A DNA stretch of 64,000 nucleotides from a virus (IMGVR_UViG_3300027770_000025:124001-188000); one strand, 5' to 3'. Shown: positions 7,790-16,978, counted from the first letter of the stretch. Numbers and translations are program-made. The notes: generated from the letters alone by a model not told the origin.

Positions 7790-8580
7790 TAGATACCCTT
7801 TAATATTCTAGATGATCTAAGGTATGCTCTGATGACCTTAACCACATCTGTTTCTTCCATTTTTTCTAGCCCTCTTATGATGGAATCTAAAGTATCCCTG
7901 TCCTCGATATCGGAAATGGTGCTTAAAATTGTTTTATCTGATGCGTATATTTCTGCTATAATAGATCCAAGATTTTCCCCCATAGATTCGGGTGATTCCC
8001 CTTTATAGAAGAATGAATCTACCGCATTTTTATAGCTTTCGAGTACTTTCTTTTTCAATGAAGGTTTTAATGAATCCGGCAGATTCTTTTTACCTACCTG
8101 AACCATTACTCTAACTTTCTTGATTTCCCCTATGACCTCTTCGATAGCTTTATTTACTATCGTAACCACCTGATCTTTATTATCAGCGTTAAAATCTATA
8201 TGAAATTCTCTGAACTTAGCTTTATGGGAAGATGACTCAGATGCTATTATGTCCATTAGATATTTCCCATTACCCATTTTTTTATCTCTAACAAAAGTTA
8301 TCCTCATCTTAGATGTTTCGAAATAATGGGGAATGAATTCTATCTCTGATTTTTCTAGAGCATCAAAGTACTCCTTGAGTGATCCAGATAATATGTCAAT
8401 AGAAAATTTATGTGCGTATACATTTGATGAAAATGCAGTGCTCAGTCCTTTTTCTTTGAGACCCTCCGCAATTTTACAGTTCTTCTGAATATACTCAAGA
8501 TCATTCTCGGTTACTCTGTATTCCTCAGGAGTTTCCGATTCAGATAGCCAATTTTTATATTTCAGTAGGGAATTCTGCAT
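7789..8580 (-). CDS. hypothetical virion protein with capsid-targeting-like leader
   Basis: 263 residues. The leader MQNSLLKYKNWLSESE has a plausible cleavage after Glu14. A Lys/Glu-rich mostly helical C-terminal half follows. No family recognised. It overlaps the HNH gene upstream by 26 nt and couples to the gene at 7391. Confidence 0.75.
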   Translation of the reverse strand: MQNSLLKYKNWLSESETPEEYRVTENDLEYIQKNCKIAEGLKEKGLSTAFSSNVYAHKFSIDILSGSLKEYFDALEKSEIEFIPHYFETSKMRITFVRDKKMGNGKYLMDIIASESSSHKAKFREFHIDFNADNKDQVVTIVNKAIEEVIGEIKKVRVMVQVGKKNLPDSLKPSLKKKVLESYKNAVDSFFYKGESPESMGENLGSIIAEIYASDKTILSTISDIEDRDTLDSIIRGLEKMEETDVVKVIRAYLRSSRILKGI

Positions 8581-9058
8581 TCACTATATATCCCTCAGCA
8601 GGCTCTTCTTGCTGACTGAACTGAACATCAACAACCTCTGAAGATCTCTCAATCTTCTCAGGTTTGTGCGGTTTCTCCTTAAATGGGGATATTTTCTTAT
8701 AGATGCACTCTATTTCATCAAAAGATAGATTACTTTTTTTGCCGTTAATGTCAACTGTGCATGCAACCACATTACCTTCTATGTAACCCTTAGCAGAGTC
8801 AACCCTATCAAAACTTCTGGAGAAGTTACCCTCTTCCTCAAATTTCTTATTGGTGTAGTAGCATGTTTGATAGCTTAGCAGTTTTTTGACAGACTCGAAT
8901 GATAAATTGAATTCTAGCTTTCTGTCTGCTGCACTTTGATATATCTTTAGCATCTTTTTTGCAACCTCTAGATCATTAATCTCTATAGATTCTTGTAAAA
9001 AGACTGGTCTTGGTTTTGTGCGATTTGGTTTTTTTGGTTTAGGATTTGTTTTTTCCAT
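8555..9058 (-). CDS. HNH-type endonuclease
   Basis: 167 residues. A basic proline-rich N-terminus precedes an HNH-like core at about residues 60-125: a CYYTNKKF knuckle, FDRVDSAKGYIEGNVV and NGKKSNLS, the usual D-x-D-GYxxGNVV-N-K spacing of phage HNH/homing nucleases. The first His of a classical HNH is replaced by the DRVD Asp, common in this subgroup. The C-terminus is polar and acidic. Role could be DNA processing, host DNA degradation or homing. Confidence 0.75.
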   Translation of the reverse strand: MEKTNPKPKKPNRTKPRPVFLQESIEINDLEVAKKMLKIYQSAADRKLEFNLSFESVKKLLSYQTCYYTNKKFEEEGNFSRSFDRVDSAKGYIEGNVVACTVDINGKKSNLSFDEIECIYKKISPFKEKPHKPEKIERSSEVVDVQFSQQEEPAEGYIVNAEFPTEI

Positions 9059-9067
9059 ATATAATGT

Positions 9068-9571
9068 ATGCGTTACTTAATTATTTTAATTCTATTTATC
9101 CCTTTTACTTCTTTAGCCCAAATAAAAACTGATAAGGCTGGGGATTTCTGGGATCTTAAAGTAGATTCAGCCCTAAATAAGATAAAGTTGATCGACTCTG
9201 TTTATTATAGTCGCATTCTTCAGGTTTGTGACACTGTTTCATTCTGGACAGGAAATTTTTCTAGCTGTTATGGTGGTTATGCAAAAAGAGGAACTATAAT
9301 TATCTCGTCTAAAGATATGAGATCCAATGATATAGATGATATTTGTGCTGTTCTCGTTCATGAGTCTCTTCATCTAAAAATATTAATGATGGGTATGGAA
9401 ATGAATGATAATAACGAGGAAGCATTATGTTATGCTTATGAGAAGCTATTTCTATTAAAGGTACCCGGGGTTAATGAATACCTTATAAAACACGCAGATG
9501 ATATGATTTTTATAATGGAGGCTAAAGGAAATCTATTTCCTCAATATCTCCCAGATCATATCCAGCATTAA
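9068..9571 (+). CDS. secreted HEXXH metallopeptidase-like protein
   Basis: 167 residues. A signal peptide (hydrophobic to about residue 14, cleavage likely after SLA, residue 17) targets it to the periplasm. HESLH at 98-102 is a HEXXH zinc motif, with Glu117/118 as the possible third ligand. Cys54, Cys67, Cys93 and Cys121 could form disulfides. It starts 9 nt from the divergent HNH gene and its 3' end overlaps the convergent gene at 9522 by 50 nt. Substrate unknown. Confidence 0.7.
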   Translation: MRYLIILILFIPFTSLAQIKTDKAGDFWDLKVDSALNKIKLIDSVYYSRILQVCDTVSFWTGNFSSCYGGYAKRGTIIISSKDMRSNDIDDICAVLVHESLHLKILMMGMEMNDNNEEALCYAYEKLFLLKVPGVNEYLIKHADDMIFIMEAKGNLFPQYLPDHIQH

Positions 9572-10166
9572 AGCTTCCCTCAGCGCTAACTGACATGGAG
9601 TAGTTTTGAGAATCTGATGTTTCATAACTATCAAATATTAATGTTGTCATTTCATCATCTCTATATGTGTCAGCGTGCTCAAATTTCCCGGTAACCATAT
9701 TCTTGCCATTCCAGAATAACATCTCTATGTGGTTCTCGTTAAAATCATTGAAAGTTATTTCTCTCATTCTGGACTTATCCAGAACGTCATAAGAAAATAT
9801 TCCTTTGTGTATGTTAACGCATGACTTATATCTCATAAAGTTAGACATAATGGTGAAAGTCAGTCCATATTCAAAATTATCAAAGGGATTTGAGTAATCT
9901 ATATTGCTGACAGACATTAGAGCTTTTAGAGTTCTTTCATCTGAAGTTGGAAAGAACTCAACTTCATAATTCTTTTCTTTTAGAAACTGGACTAGTTCTA
10001 TGATTTTTTCGGCAGGATAATTCTTTCCTATATTTGCCGTATAGTTTGAAGAGTATCTTCGTCTGTTTTTGAAAATATCAACTGTTCCCAAAAATTCAGC
10101 AATCTCAAGGGCTAGATCTTCCTCCTTAGGATACGTAAATTCCTCGTACAGTTTAAGATTTTTCAT
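9522..10166 (-). CDS. hypothetical virion protein with capsid-targeting-like leader
   Basis: 214 residues starting MKNLKLYEEFTYPKEE, nearly the same leader as the gene ending at 7789. The body looks beta-rich and acidic, with no domain recognised. Its putative late promoter is fused to the end of galE: the last codons of galE (GAT ATA TAA) are part of GATATATAA, 3 nt before this ATG. Confidence 0.75.
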   Translation of the reverse strand: MKNLKLYEEFTYPKEEDLALEIAEFLGTVDIFKNRRRYSSNYTANIGKNYPAEKIIELVQFLKEKNYEVEFFPTSDERTLKALMSVSNIDYSNPFDNFEYGLTFTIMSNFMRYKSCVNIHKGIFSYDVLDKSRMREITFNDFNENHIEMLFWNGKNMVTGKFEHADTYRDDEMTTLIFDSYETSDSQNYSMSVSAEGSFNAGYDLGDIEEIDFL

Positions 10167-10169
10167 GGA

Positions 10170-10178
10170 TTATATATC
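10170..10178 (-). promoter_or_regulatory. putative late promoter overlapping the galE stop codon
   Basis: Minus strand GATATATAA followed by TCC and ATG of the gene ending at 10166. The TAA is also the galE stop codon. The 3-nt gap is shared with boxes at 1449, 48246 and 49821. Confidence 0.5.
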
Positions 10179-11201
10179 CATGCCTCGGAGTCTCTTCTCC
10201 CATTCCCAGGCACTCTTTAGAATGTCAAAAGTGGTTAGCTTAGACTCCCAGCCTAATACTTCCTTAGCCTTTGTGGTATCGCACCAAACTTCTGCTGTGT
10301 CTCCTGGTCTTCTGTCTGCCTTTTCACAAACAATCATATCAGGTTCAACGTCCATAACAAATGTTTCTAACATTTCGTAAACTGATGTGCCTTTACCAGT
10401 TCCTATATTAAACACATCGAATGTATGTAGTTCCTGTTTGCCAAGCCATTCTAAAGAAGCTAGATGTGCCTGAGCTAAATCTGTTACGTGAATATAGTCT
10501 CTGATAGCGGATCCGTCAGGAGTTGGAAAATCAGTTCCTGTTACCTTGATTGGTTGTTCATAGTAACCCGCTGCTGCCTGTGTGATAATAGGAACTAAAT
10601 TTCCTGGCTTACCTATTGGCATCTCTCCAATCCAACCTGAAGCATCTGCTCCTGCTGGATTAAAATATCGGAGTGCTACTGATTTTAATTTTTTGATTGC
10701 TGTGCAATCATCTAATATCCATTCTCCAACAACTTTTGAAGACCCGTAAGGTGTTGTACCCTTTGATATTGGATGGGATTCGTTTATTGGTAGATAGCGG
10801 GGTTCACCATAGACAGTGCATGAACTGGAGAATATAAAATTCTTAATATCTAGGATCTCGCATAGTCTGATCGAAGTGAGCAAAGAATCTATATTGTTTC
10901 TATAATACGTCAAAGGATTTCCCACAGAATCAGGAGAAGACTTAAGTGCAGCGAAATGAATTAGTGCATCAGCTTTTCTTGAGTGCTCACCTATTACATC
11001 ATAAATATCTAGTGGAGAATCAAGAAGAGATAACTTATAAAACGTCACGGATTTACCAGCGGCTTGTTCTATTCTTTCTATTGACTCGTGTGATGAGTTG
11101 ATCAAAGAATCTATTATAATTACTTCATGGCCTGCTCTCAGAGCTTCTACTGCTGTATGTGAACCGATATATCCTGCTCCTCCTGTGATTATTATTTTCA
11201 T
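10170..11201 (-). CDS. galE: UDP-glucose 4-epimerase
   Basis: 343 residues, the usual length for GalE. The N-terminus IIITGGAGYIGSHT is the NAD-binding GxxGxxG loop; TPYGSSKVVGE carries the YxxxK catalytic pair; the LRYFNPAGAD stretch is typical of sugar epimerases. It interconverts UDP-glucose and UDP-galactose (or the N-acetyl forms) in the cytosol. The start at 11201 removes 19 basic residues read only from an upstream TTG/ATG-less extension. It follows a small membrane protein and an RNA ligase in an early operon. Confidence 0.92.
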   Translation of the reverse strand: MKIIITGGAGYIGSHTAVEALRAGHEVIIIDSLINSSHESIERIEQAAGKSVTFYKLSLLDSPLDIYDVIGEHSRKADALIHFAALKSSPDSVGNPLTYYRNNIDSLLTSIRLCEILDIKNFIFSSSCTVYGEPRYLPINESHPISKGTTPYGSSKVVGEWILDDCTAIKKLKSVALRYFNPAGADASGWIGEMPIGKPGNLVPIITQAAAGYYEQPIKVTGTDFPTPDGSAIRDYIHVTDLAQAHLASLEWLGKQELHTFDVFNIGTGKGTSVYEMLETFVMDVEPDMIVCEKADRRPGDTAEVWCDTTKAKEVLGWESKLTTFDILKSAWEWEKRLRGMDI

Positions 11202-11211
11202 ATACTGTTTT

Positions 11212-11358
11212 CTAGCTCGGTTCTTTTTTATCTTCCGTATCAATAAATAATTTTGCACACTTGTACCCGATCCACATTCCGATTGAAATACCTAAACATA
11301 AACCACCGAAGAATAATCTCATCTCCATTGGTGTAAAAACCTCATTGATTGTTCCCAT
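11212..11358 (-). CDS. small single-pass membrane protein
   Basis: 48 residues. One hydrophobic, glycine-rich helix (residues about 14-35, including FFGGLCLGISIGMWIGY) with a charged C-terminal tail. Its ATG lies 1 nt after the RNA ligase stop and its stop is 10 nt before the galE start, a spacing typical of a real operon gene. No family recognised. Confidence 0.6.
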   Translation of the reverse strand: MGTINEVFTPMEMRLFFGGLCLGISIGMWIGYKCAKLFIDTEDKKEPS

Positions 11359-11359
11359 G

Positions 11360-12451
11360 TTACTTCTCTTTTAATAAAAACGTATTTGATATAGCTTTGA
11401 AAGAAACGCTCTTGTCTTTGTTTCTAATAACTATACCTTCTCTATCTGTTAACCCATTCAATCTTGACTTGTCATCAGCATATCTGATGATCTCATCGAT
11501 AGTTGGTGGTAATTTGTAATCGTAATTAACAACCGGTACAAGCTCTAGTGGTTTGTTATCAACATTTACTTTTTGTAGAAAATGCACCATGTCATCAAGG
11601 CCAAGGTATTCTTGAGTGTCTATATTGAAGATGTTAAAGATTAATACTGTTTGACCCTTGAGCTTATATGCATTACCTTGAATTCCCTCTCCGATAAGCT
11701 CACCCTGAATTGCATAGTTCTCTTCTAGAGTTCCTAATTTTTCTTCGATATGCAATTCTCTTGCAACCTTCCAGAATGTATTCCCTTCACTTTCTAATAG
11801 CTCCAGATTTCTGGAACACACCCCAAACACACCATCTCTAAAGTAGTATGTTGCAGAACTACCATCGAGCTTTTCTGTAACATAATATGGCTTATCCTTC
11901 ATGCTCTCGTATTCAGCAGTCATGTTCTGGATTCTTTCCTCATCAGTTTTTCTAATGAATCCAGGGAATCCGCCTTTAACTTTTCCTGATAATTCTGCTG
12001 GGATCGGCGGTTCGTATTTGAGGACACACATGTAAGCTGTAACATCAGCTCCCTCTTCGATAACTATTGCATCATCATAAGGTCCAAGCTGAAGTTGGTC
12101 ACCCCAAGGTTGTTTACTGATCCCGATTTTCATTTCATCATCCTTTTCCAGAACGCTTAACGGTAAGCAAAGTCCCTGTGAAACTTGCCCCTTTAATTTG
12201 ATGGTTCTTAATCTGAATCCTTCTAAGTCACCCATCTTTCTGTAAGATGATTTTCTTAGGAATTCGAAATCTTTTTCCATCGGTAAGAATGAATCGATTT
12301 CGAAGTAAACACAAAGATCCCCTTCTTTAAATTCTCCCTTCTTAGTAACAACCCTCCAAGAGTTAATTGTTACCATTTCTATTGCGTCTGCTCCCATAAT
12401 GGGCAATACTGATCCTATCCTTTGGATGGATGCTAATTTTCTATTTTCCAT
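11360..12451 (-). CDS. RNA ligase, Rnl5/DraRnl-like
   Basis: 363 residues. The N-terminal region (1-150) looks like the OB-type domain that precedes the ligase domain in Deinococcus RNA ligase (Rnl5). The nucleotidyltransferase motif I is TEKLDGSS with Lys194 as the adenylated lysine; FGVCSRNLEL is motif III-like and EGIVIRNKD/SFKAIS are motifs IV-V. It would seal nicked RNA using ATP. This is a second ligase, distinct from the Rnl1-like enzyme at 22135. It lies in the operon behind the promoter at 13159..13190. Confidence 0.85.
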   Translation of the reverse strand: MENRKLASIQRIGSVLPIMGADAIEMVTINSWRVVTKKGEFKEGDLCVYFEIDSFLPMEKDFEFLRKSSYRKMGDLEGFRLRTIKLKGQVSQGLCLPLSVLEKDDEMKIGISKQPWGDQLQLGPYDDAIVIEEGADVTAYMCVLKYEPPIPAELSGKVKGGFPGFIRKTDEERIQNMTAEYESMKDKPYYVTEKLDGSSATYYFRDGVFGVCSRNLELLESEGNTFWKVARELHIEEKLGTLEENYAIQGELIGEGIQGNAYKLKGQTVLIFNIFNIDTQEYLGLDDMVHFLQKVNVDNKPLELVPVVNYDYKLPPTIDEIIRYADDKSRLNGLTDREGIVIRNKDKSVSFKAISNTFLLKEK

Positions 12452-12457
12452 TTTATT

Positions 12458-12667
12458 TTATTTATTGTACCATGAAACGTGTGTGGCGTTAAGTTGTGGA
12501 TCGGAGAACACCATATCCTCAGATTCCATACCGTCTTTCATCCAGTAACCGTGGCCATCCCACTTTGTTAATTCTTTTCCTTCAACTGCGGTGTTGAAAT
12601 TTTCAACCGTCAGTATTTCTGATGCTCTCCTAGGAGAGTTGCTGTAAATTCTTAGAGCCGTTTCCAT
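12458..12667 (-). CDS. hypothetical protein
   Basis: 69 residues, start METALRIYSNSPRR; rich in aromatic and charged residues, no domain recognised. Lies between the YkgJ-like gene and the RNA ligase, 6 nt from each, so it is co-transcribed. Confidence 0.65.
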   Translation of the reverse strand: METALRIYSNSPRRASEILTVENFNTAVEGKELTKWDGHGYWMKDGMESEDMVFSDPQLNATHVSWYNK

Positions 12668-12673
12668 TTTTTT

Positions 12674-13129
12674 TTATTGTTCTTCGGATATCTTATTGAT
12701 TGTTTGTGAAATTATTTCATTATAGGGTAGCCATTCCAATGTCATTTTTTCCTTTTTGTAAGCAGCCGGAACGTGGCATCCGTGATTTTCCATCGGTATC
12801 AATGCTCTGCATTGAGCAGGTCTAGCTTCAAAAGATTTTGAACAACCAGTTTCCGTTAAGAAAACACATTCACCTCCCCAGGATCCGTCTACTATTTTAC
12901 CAACAGATTTCTTAGTCTGTGGTCTTAAATAATAGAGCGTGATGTCTTCGTGTTCAGGTTTACCCGTCATATTCCCTTCCCAGTAATCAAATTGATACCC
13001 TTTTTTAAAAAGGTCGCTTAGAGATTCGACAGTTATTTCACTTAGATCTTTAGGTGAAACTATCCCCGGCATTCCTTTGCAGCATTTACCGCATTTAGAA
13101 CACAGTGATATATTTTCGTTATTTTCCAT
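12674..13129 (-). CDS. YkgJ-type cysteine-cluster protein
   Basis: 151 residues. A CSKCGKCCKG cluster at about residues 10-19, then CVFLTETGCSKSFEARPAQC further on: the CxxCxxCC...C...C arrangement of the YkgJ/CxxCxxCC family, thought to bind Zn or an iron-sulfur centre. The biological role of the family is poorly known. First gene behind an early-type promoter and upstream of the RNA ligase. Confidence 0.8.
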   Translation of the reverse strand: MENNENISLCSKCGKCCKGMPGIVSPKDLSEITVESLSDLFKKGYQFDYWEGNMTGKPEHEDITLYYLRPQTKKSVGKIVDGSWGGECVFLTETGCSKSFEARPAQCRALIPMENHGCHVPAAYKKEKMTLEWLPYNEIISQTINKISEEQ

Positions 13130-13158
13130 CGATGTGAATCTAATTCCTTTATTTTCCT

Positions 13159-13190
13159 CAAATTTATAACATATGGGCGAGATAAAAAAA
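13159..13190 (-). promoter_or_regulatory. early-type promoter, T7-ATCTCG-N11-TAAATTTG
   Basis: T-tract/ATCTCG (13178..13190), 11 nt, then TAAATTTG (13159..13166) on the minus strand, upstream of the gene starting at 13129. It is divergent from the late-type box at 13212, so this 96-nt gap holds both promoter classes. Confidence 0.8.
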
Positions 13191-13211
13191 TATTATTTGA
13201 TAATTTTATCG

Positions 13212-13220
13212 GATATATAA
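13212..13220 (+). promoter_or_regulatory. putative late promoter, GATATATAA
   Basis: GATATATAA lies 5 nt before the ATG at 13226 of the packaged phosphodiesterase. Confidence 0.5.
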
Positions 13221-13225
13221 GTCAC

Positions 13226-14311
13226 ATGACTAATATATTAGATTTTACATCCTTTATTAACGAAGCTGAAAATGTTTACTCTGGAGGAGGCGATCCATAT
13301 TCATATAAGGTGATTAACGGGGAATGGTGGACAAAAGGTCCTCAGATTCCAAATTGGAAAAGTATAGGTGACAACGTAAGAGCCACCCAGATACTAGATA
13401 CAAGATATCCAGGTACAAGAGGAAATGTGGGTATTCCAAATCCTACCCAAGTTTCATCTATATACCAAAGCAATACATCTAATCAATATAATCCGCAAAC
13501 ATCAGCTATAACTCAGACATCTAAGGACATTATGGTTTGTTCCCATGCTGCTAGATGGGATGGCCCAGGGGGAACGAAAGTTTTTAACTCAATTAAGAAT
13601 TTTGAACTAAATGTTAAGAACGGGACAGATATGATAGAAGTTGATATTCAGATCACAGCAGACGGTGTTCCTGTTTTATATCACGACGGAACATTGGATG
13701 CTAGAACTTCAGCTAAAGGTAAAATTCAGAATAAAAATTGGGCCGAGGTAAAGAACATATCATACGACGAGGATCCTAAAGAGAAGATACCTTCATTAGC
13801 AGAAGCAGTTAGAATACTCAAAACTAGCAATAAAACTAAATTACAGTTGGATAAGTGTGATGCTTCAGAGCTTGCTATTATTCACAAATTAGGTCTACTT
13901 AAAGGTATAGAGAACAGAGTTATTGCGAAGGGAACTTCGTACACCCCACCGGCGATAATTAGAAGTATGGGAATCCAATGGATGCCAATAATACCCGGAA
14001 ATATGGTTGGTTCTATAACGGATCAAAAAAATGCAGATTCCGTTGTTGCTAAATGCTCTCCGGGATATCTTGAATATCAATTTAGCGATTCAGATACTTA
14101 TGTAACTAATGGGTATCTTTCAGATGCTCTAAGAGCTAGAGGCGTTATGCCTTTAGTTGTAGCTGTAGGCGGAACAGATAAGACCAACGGAAAATCTTTC
14201 AGAGGAGACGGAGATTCTGCATGGAATAAAATGATAACACAGATTAATCCTAGTGTTATTATGACAAATAGCCCAAAGAGATTAAGAGATAAAATAAATT
14301 CTACCAGATAA
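13226..14311 (+). CDS. glycerophosphodiester phosphodiesterase with capsid-targeting-like leader
   Basis: 361 residues. Leader MTNILDFTSFINEA (cleavage likely after Glu13). Residues about 23-65 (DPYSYKVI ... W ... LDTRYPGTR) form a small module also found in the protein at 46812. Residues about 100-355 are a GDPD TIM barrel: His107 in CSHAARWDG, Glu138/Asp140 in IEVDIQ and His153 in LYHDGTLD. Such enzymes hydrolyse glycerophosphodiesters. With the leader it is probably packaged and could act on host phospholipids or teichoic-type polymers at entry; the delivery is inference. Confidence 0.85.
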   Translation: MTNILDFTSFINEAENVYSGGGDPYSYKVINGEWWTKGPQIPNWKSIGDNVRATQILDTRYPGTRGNVGIPNPTQVSSIYQSNTSNQYNPQTSAITQTSKDIMVCSHAARWDGPGGTKVFNSIKNFELNVKNGTDMIEVDIQITADGVPVLYHDGTLDARTSAKGKIQNKNWAEVKNISYDEDPKEKIPSLAEAVRILKTSNKTKLQLDKCDASELAIIHKLGLLKGIENRVIAKGTSYTPPAIIRSMGIQWMPIIPGNMVGSITDQKNADSVVAKCSPGYLEYQFSDSDTYVTNGYLSDALRARGVMPLVVAVGGTDKTNGKSFRGDGDSAWNKMITQINPSVIMTNSPKRLRDKINSTR

Positions 14312-14889
14312 TGAAATATCCTAAGAAATATTTAACAACTAATCCCAATATCATGAAAAGAGAGATCAAGAAGCATGCAGGCAAAGCTGATAATGACGGT
14401 TCTGCATATAAAGAATGGGACGCCGATTATAAAAGCGGAAAAGCAGGAAAGGGTAAAGCAGTTCCAACTAAGACCAGCAAGTACACTAAGAAGTACAAGG
14501 AAATGTTTGGTGAAGGTGAGGAATATGTTTCTAACAACATAGTTAGCTATGATTCATATGAAGATCCACAAAACGTCTTTGAAGAAATAGTACTAGAGGA
14601 CGAAAGCATAACAGCTGAAATGCTAGAAGAAGCTTCAAAAATGAGTAAGGATAGCCCAGTTTATAAGGGTCTTAAGAATAAGTCTGACAAGACAGGATTT
14701 CCATTGGGTATATTAAAGCAAGTTTGGGGTAGAGGATATGCTGCTTGGAAAATAGGACATATACCAGGAACAACACCTCAGCAATGGGCAATGGCTAGGG
14801 TTAATTCATTTTTAACTGGGGGTAAAACTACTAAGATGGGTGATAAAGCTCTTTATAAGAGCGCTAAAGCTAATTTAAAGGATCATTAA
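14311..14889 (+). CDS. conserved phage protein, DUF5872/DUF5824-like
   Basis: 192 residues. The N-terminal third is Lys-rich (PKKYLTTNPNIMKREIKKH, SKYTKKYKEMFGE); the C-terminal part has KTGFPLGILKQVWGRGYAAW then HIPGTTPQQWAMARVNSFL, a motif I recall from small phage proteins of unknown function (DUF5824-like; name from memory). Its ATG overlaps the GDPD stop, so the two are coupled and probably both late. Confidence 0.7.
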   Translation: MKYPKKYLTTNPNIMKREIKKHAGKADNDGSAYKEWDADYKSGKAGKGKAVPTKTSKYTKKYKEMFGEGEEYVSNNIVSYDSYEDPQNVFEEIVLEDESITAEMLEEASKMSKDSPVYKGLKNKSDKTGFPLGILKQVWGRGYAAWKIGHIPGTTPQQWAMARVNSFLTGGKTTKMGDKALYKSAKANLKDH

Positions 14890-14891
14890 GA

Positions 14892-15917
14892 TTATTCCTT
14901 TTGTGTTATCCTAAGCCCTATGTTTATTTCAATATCAAATGGCATAGTAATAAATCTATCGTGATATATTTTTTCTCCTTCGTGGAATACCTTAATTTCT
15001 AACCCGTTATTTTCCTGAATATAATCACTATGCCAAGTTCCACTATTGAGGGTAACCCGTGAAGACATATTAAATTCCTGATTATCCTCAGCATTCACAA
15101 ATATAATGTACACCTTAGTTTGCGTGTCGCATTCAAACGAGGCATTACATTTTCCTGAATCTGCCCATATTCTTAGTTTACCTGATGTTCTGACAGTTAC
15201 ATCATTTCTGCTATCCTCCCTTATTATAGCAGTCTTTCCTCTAAGACCCACATGGTGATTAGAGAACTCCGATTTAGAATAATCCATCCAGCTTTCTGAT
15301 ATTAAATTATTTCGTAAATCTAATATATGTCCATGTAATTTCTTTTGTGTGCGGTATAGATTTGTATCCAATAAATACTCATTCTCGGAAATCATATTCC
15401 ATTTTTTTTCAAAGAAAGATAATGCACATCCTCTATTAGGAGACAGAGGTGATTCTTTTTCGGGATATCTGCTAAAATCATATCCCCATATGATCGCTTT
15501 ATTAAATAGCTTCAATCTCAGCGAGAAGTCATCATCCTCATACTCAGATCCAAGGTACCTCTCGTCGAATAGCCCTATATTTCTAAATAGCTCAACTGTT
15601 GCTCCACAATATCCTGTTCCTATAACGGAAACAAAACAATACCCGGAGATCAGCTTATCAATCATGTGATCTATGTCACTAATTAGAGGTTCAATCTTGG
15701 GATTAATGAATATAATATATTCGTTCGGTGATTCCGATATGCACTCATTTGCTATTTGGGACCATGTATAATAATAACCCTCAAATTTATCGCATCTTCT
15801 CCAGAAGAAGAAATCATAGTCCGAGTTTTGACTTAAAATGGAATCCTGCTGTGCATTAGTTTGCCCGACATTACCCCCAATAAAGCATATGGTTATTTTT
15901 TTGGACCTTTCTATCAT
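14892..15917 (-). CDS. glycosyltransferase-like protein (GT-A fold, GT2-type)
   Basis: 341 residues. The N-terminal half resembles a GT2 domain: ICFIGGN strand, IIFINPKIEPL at the place of the DxD, and GLFDERYLGSEYEDDDFSLRLK, the usual acceptor-site ED-D pattern. The C-terminal part (from about 200) looks beta-rich, perhaps a small jelly-roll. Last gene of the long operon starting at 23744; overlaps the CapF-like gene by 4 nt (ATGA). Confidence 0.7.
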   Translation of the reverse strand: MIERSKKITICFIGGNVGQTNAQQDSILSQNSDYDFFFWRRCDKFEGYYYTWSQIANECISESPNEYIIFINPKIEPLISDIDHMIDKLISGYCFVSVIGTGYCGATVELFRNIGLFDERYLGSEYEDDDFSLRLKLFNKAIIWGYDFSRYPEKESPLSPNRGCALSFFEKKWNMISENEYLLDTNLYRTQKKLHGHILDLRNNLISESWMDYSKSEFSNHHVGLRGKTAIIREDSRNDVTVRTSGKLRIWADSGKCNASFECDTQTKVYIIFVNAEDNQEFNMSSRVTLNSGTWHSDYIQENNGLEIKVFHEGEKIYHDRFITMPFDIEINIGLRITQKE

Positions 15918-16978
15918 TTTTCTATTTTTAAAAAGTAGGTGTCTGGTTTATTAGGATCAAAAATCTCATTTGTCCAGAAAGCGCATATCAATTCTTCGTC
16001 ACCTATATTCTTTAACGTGTGCACATTCATAACTGGTATATCTATAACCTTATTGTCGCTATCCGATATGGCGAATGTTTCCACCTCATTTCTGTCTGGT
16101 TTTTGAAACTCTATCTCTGCGGATCCTTTGATAACTATAAATCTCTCTATTTTATGGAAATGAAAATGATTACCCCTTGTTATACCAGGCTTTGTTATCG
16201 AATAAAACATGTGACTATTTCGTGACTTCGTTCTTAGACACTCCAGCAGATAGCCTCTCTCATCAGATTTCCTATCTAGATCTCTAACAGGATTTGAAAA
16301 TGATCTGAACGTATTGAATAAATCAATATCAAATTTGCTATCCATATCGGGTATTGTGTTATTTGAATTATAATCCGAATTATAAATTGATAGCTTATTT
16401 AATACCTCCGATACTTTTATCCGGGTTGTTGTAAAATCCCGGCGTTCATTTACGATTATTGAATGTATATGTTCACATAAATCAGTAACGTAGACGAGCT
16501 CAACCTCATTATCATCGATGATAGTTGGTGTTCCACCATAGCTTAATAGATAGGAGAATGTTGATATAAATGAATTGTAATGTGGCTTGCATAAAGGACC
16601 AAATACATTTGGTATTTTTAATGACTCAACATCCCCAGAATATGAGCTTCTTAATGCAGCAACTGATTCTTGCTTGGCTGTTCCGTATTCTGTTCCGTTA
16701 CCTTCCTGTAGTGATGATGTAAATATTAATTTAGGGGTCAACCATAAATCTCCCAGTATGGAAATCAGATCGTTTGTTATACCCATATTTCTATCATACA
16801 CATCCTCACCCCGATTTACGCCAGCTAAATGCACTATCACGTCGCATGATTCAATTGATTTTATATCGTTCTGGAATCTCCCGCTTGATGGAAGCACCTC
16901 CAGATCTGTTCGGTGTTTTAAATACTGTGTCAGATGATATCCGATAAAACCTTGTGCTCCTGTTATGTAAACTTTCAT
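15914..16978 (-). CDS. CapF/FnlB/WbjC-like reductase with C-terminal cupin
   Basis: 354 residues in two domains. Residues 1-240 are a short-chain NAD(P) domain (VYITGAQGFIGYHL). Residues about 245-354 are a cupin: GNHFHFHKIERFIVIKG and DPNKPDTYFL match the end of CapF, which reduces a 4-keto sugar in the UDP-FucNAc pathway. It forms a pair with the CapE-like gene next door (4-nt overlap). Confidence 0.85.
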   Translation of the reverse strand: MKVYITGAQGFIGYHLTQYLKHRTDLEVLPSSGRFQNDIKSIESCDVIVHLAGVNRGEDVYDRNMGITNDLISILGDLWLTPKLIFTSSLQEGNGTEYGTAKQESVAALRSSYSGDVESLKIPNVFGPLCKPHYNSFISTFSYLLSYGGTPTIIDDNEVELVYVTDLCEHIHSIIVNERRDFTTTRIKVSEVLNKLSIYNSDYNSNNTIPDMDSKFDIDLFNTFRSFSNPVRDLDRKSDERGYLLECLRTKSRNSHMFYSITKPGITRGNHFHFHKIERFIVIKGSAEIEFQKPDRNEVETFAISDSDNKVIDIPVMNVHTLKNIGDEELICAFWTNEIFDPNKPDTYFLKIEK

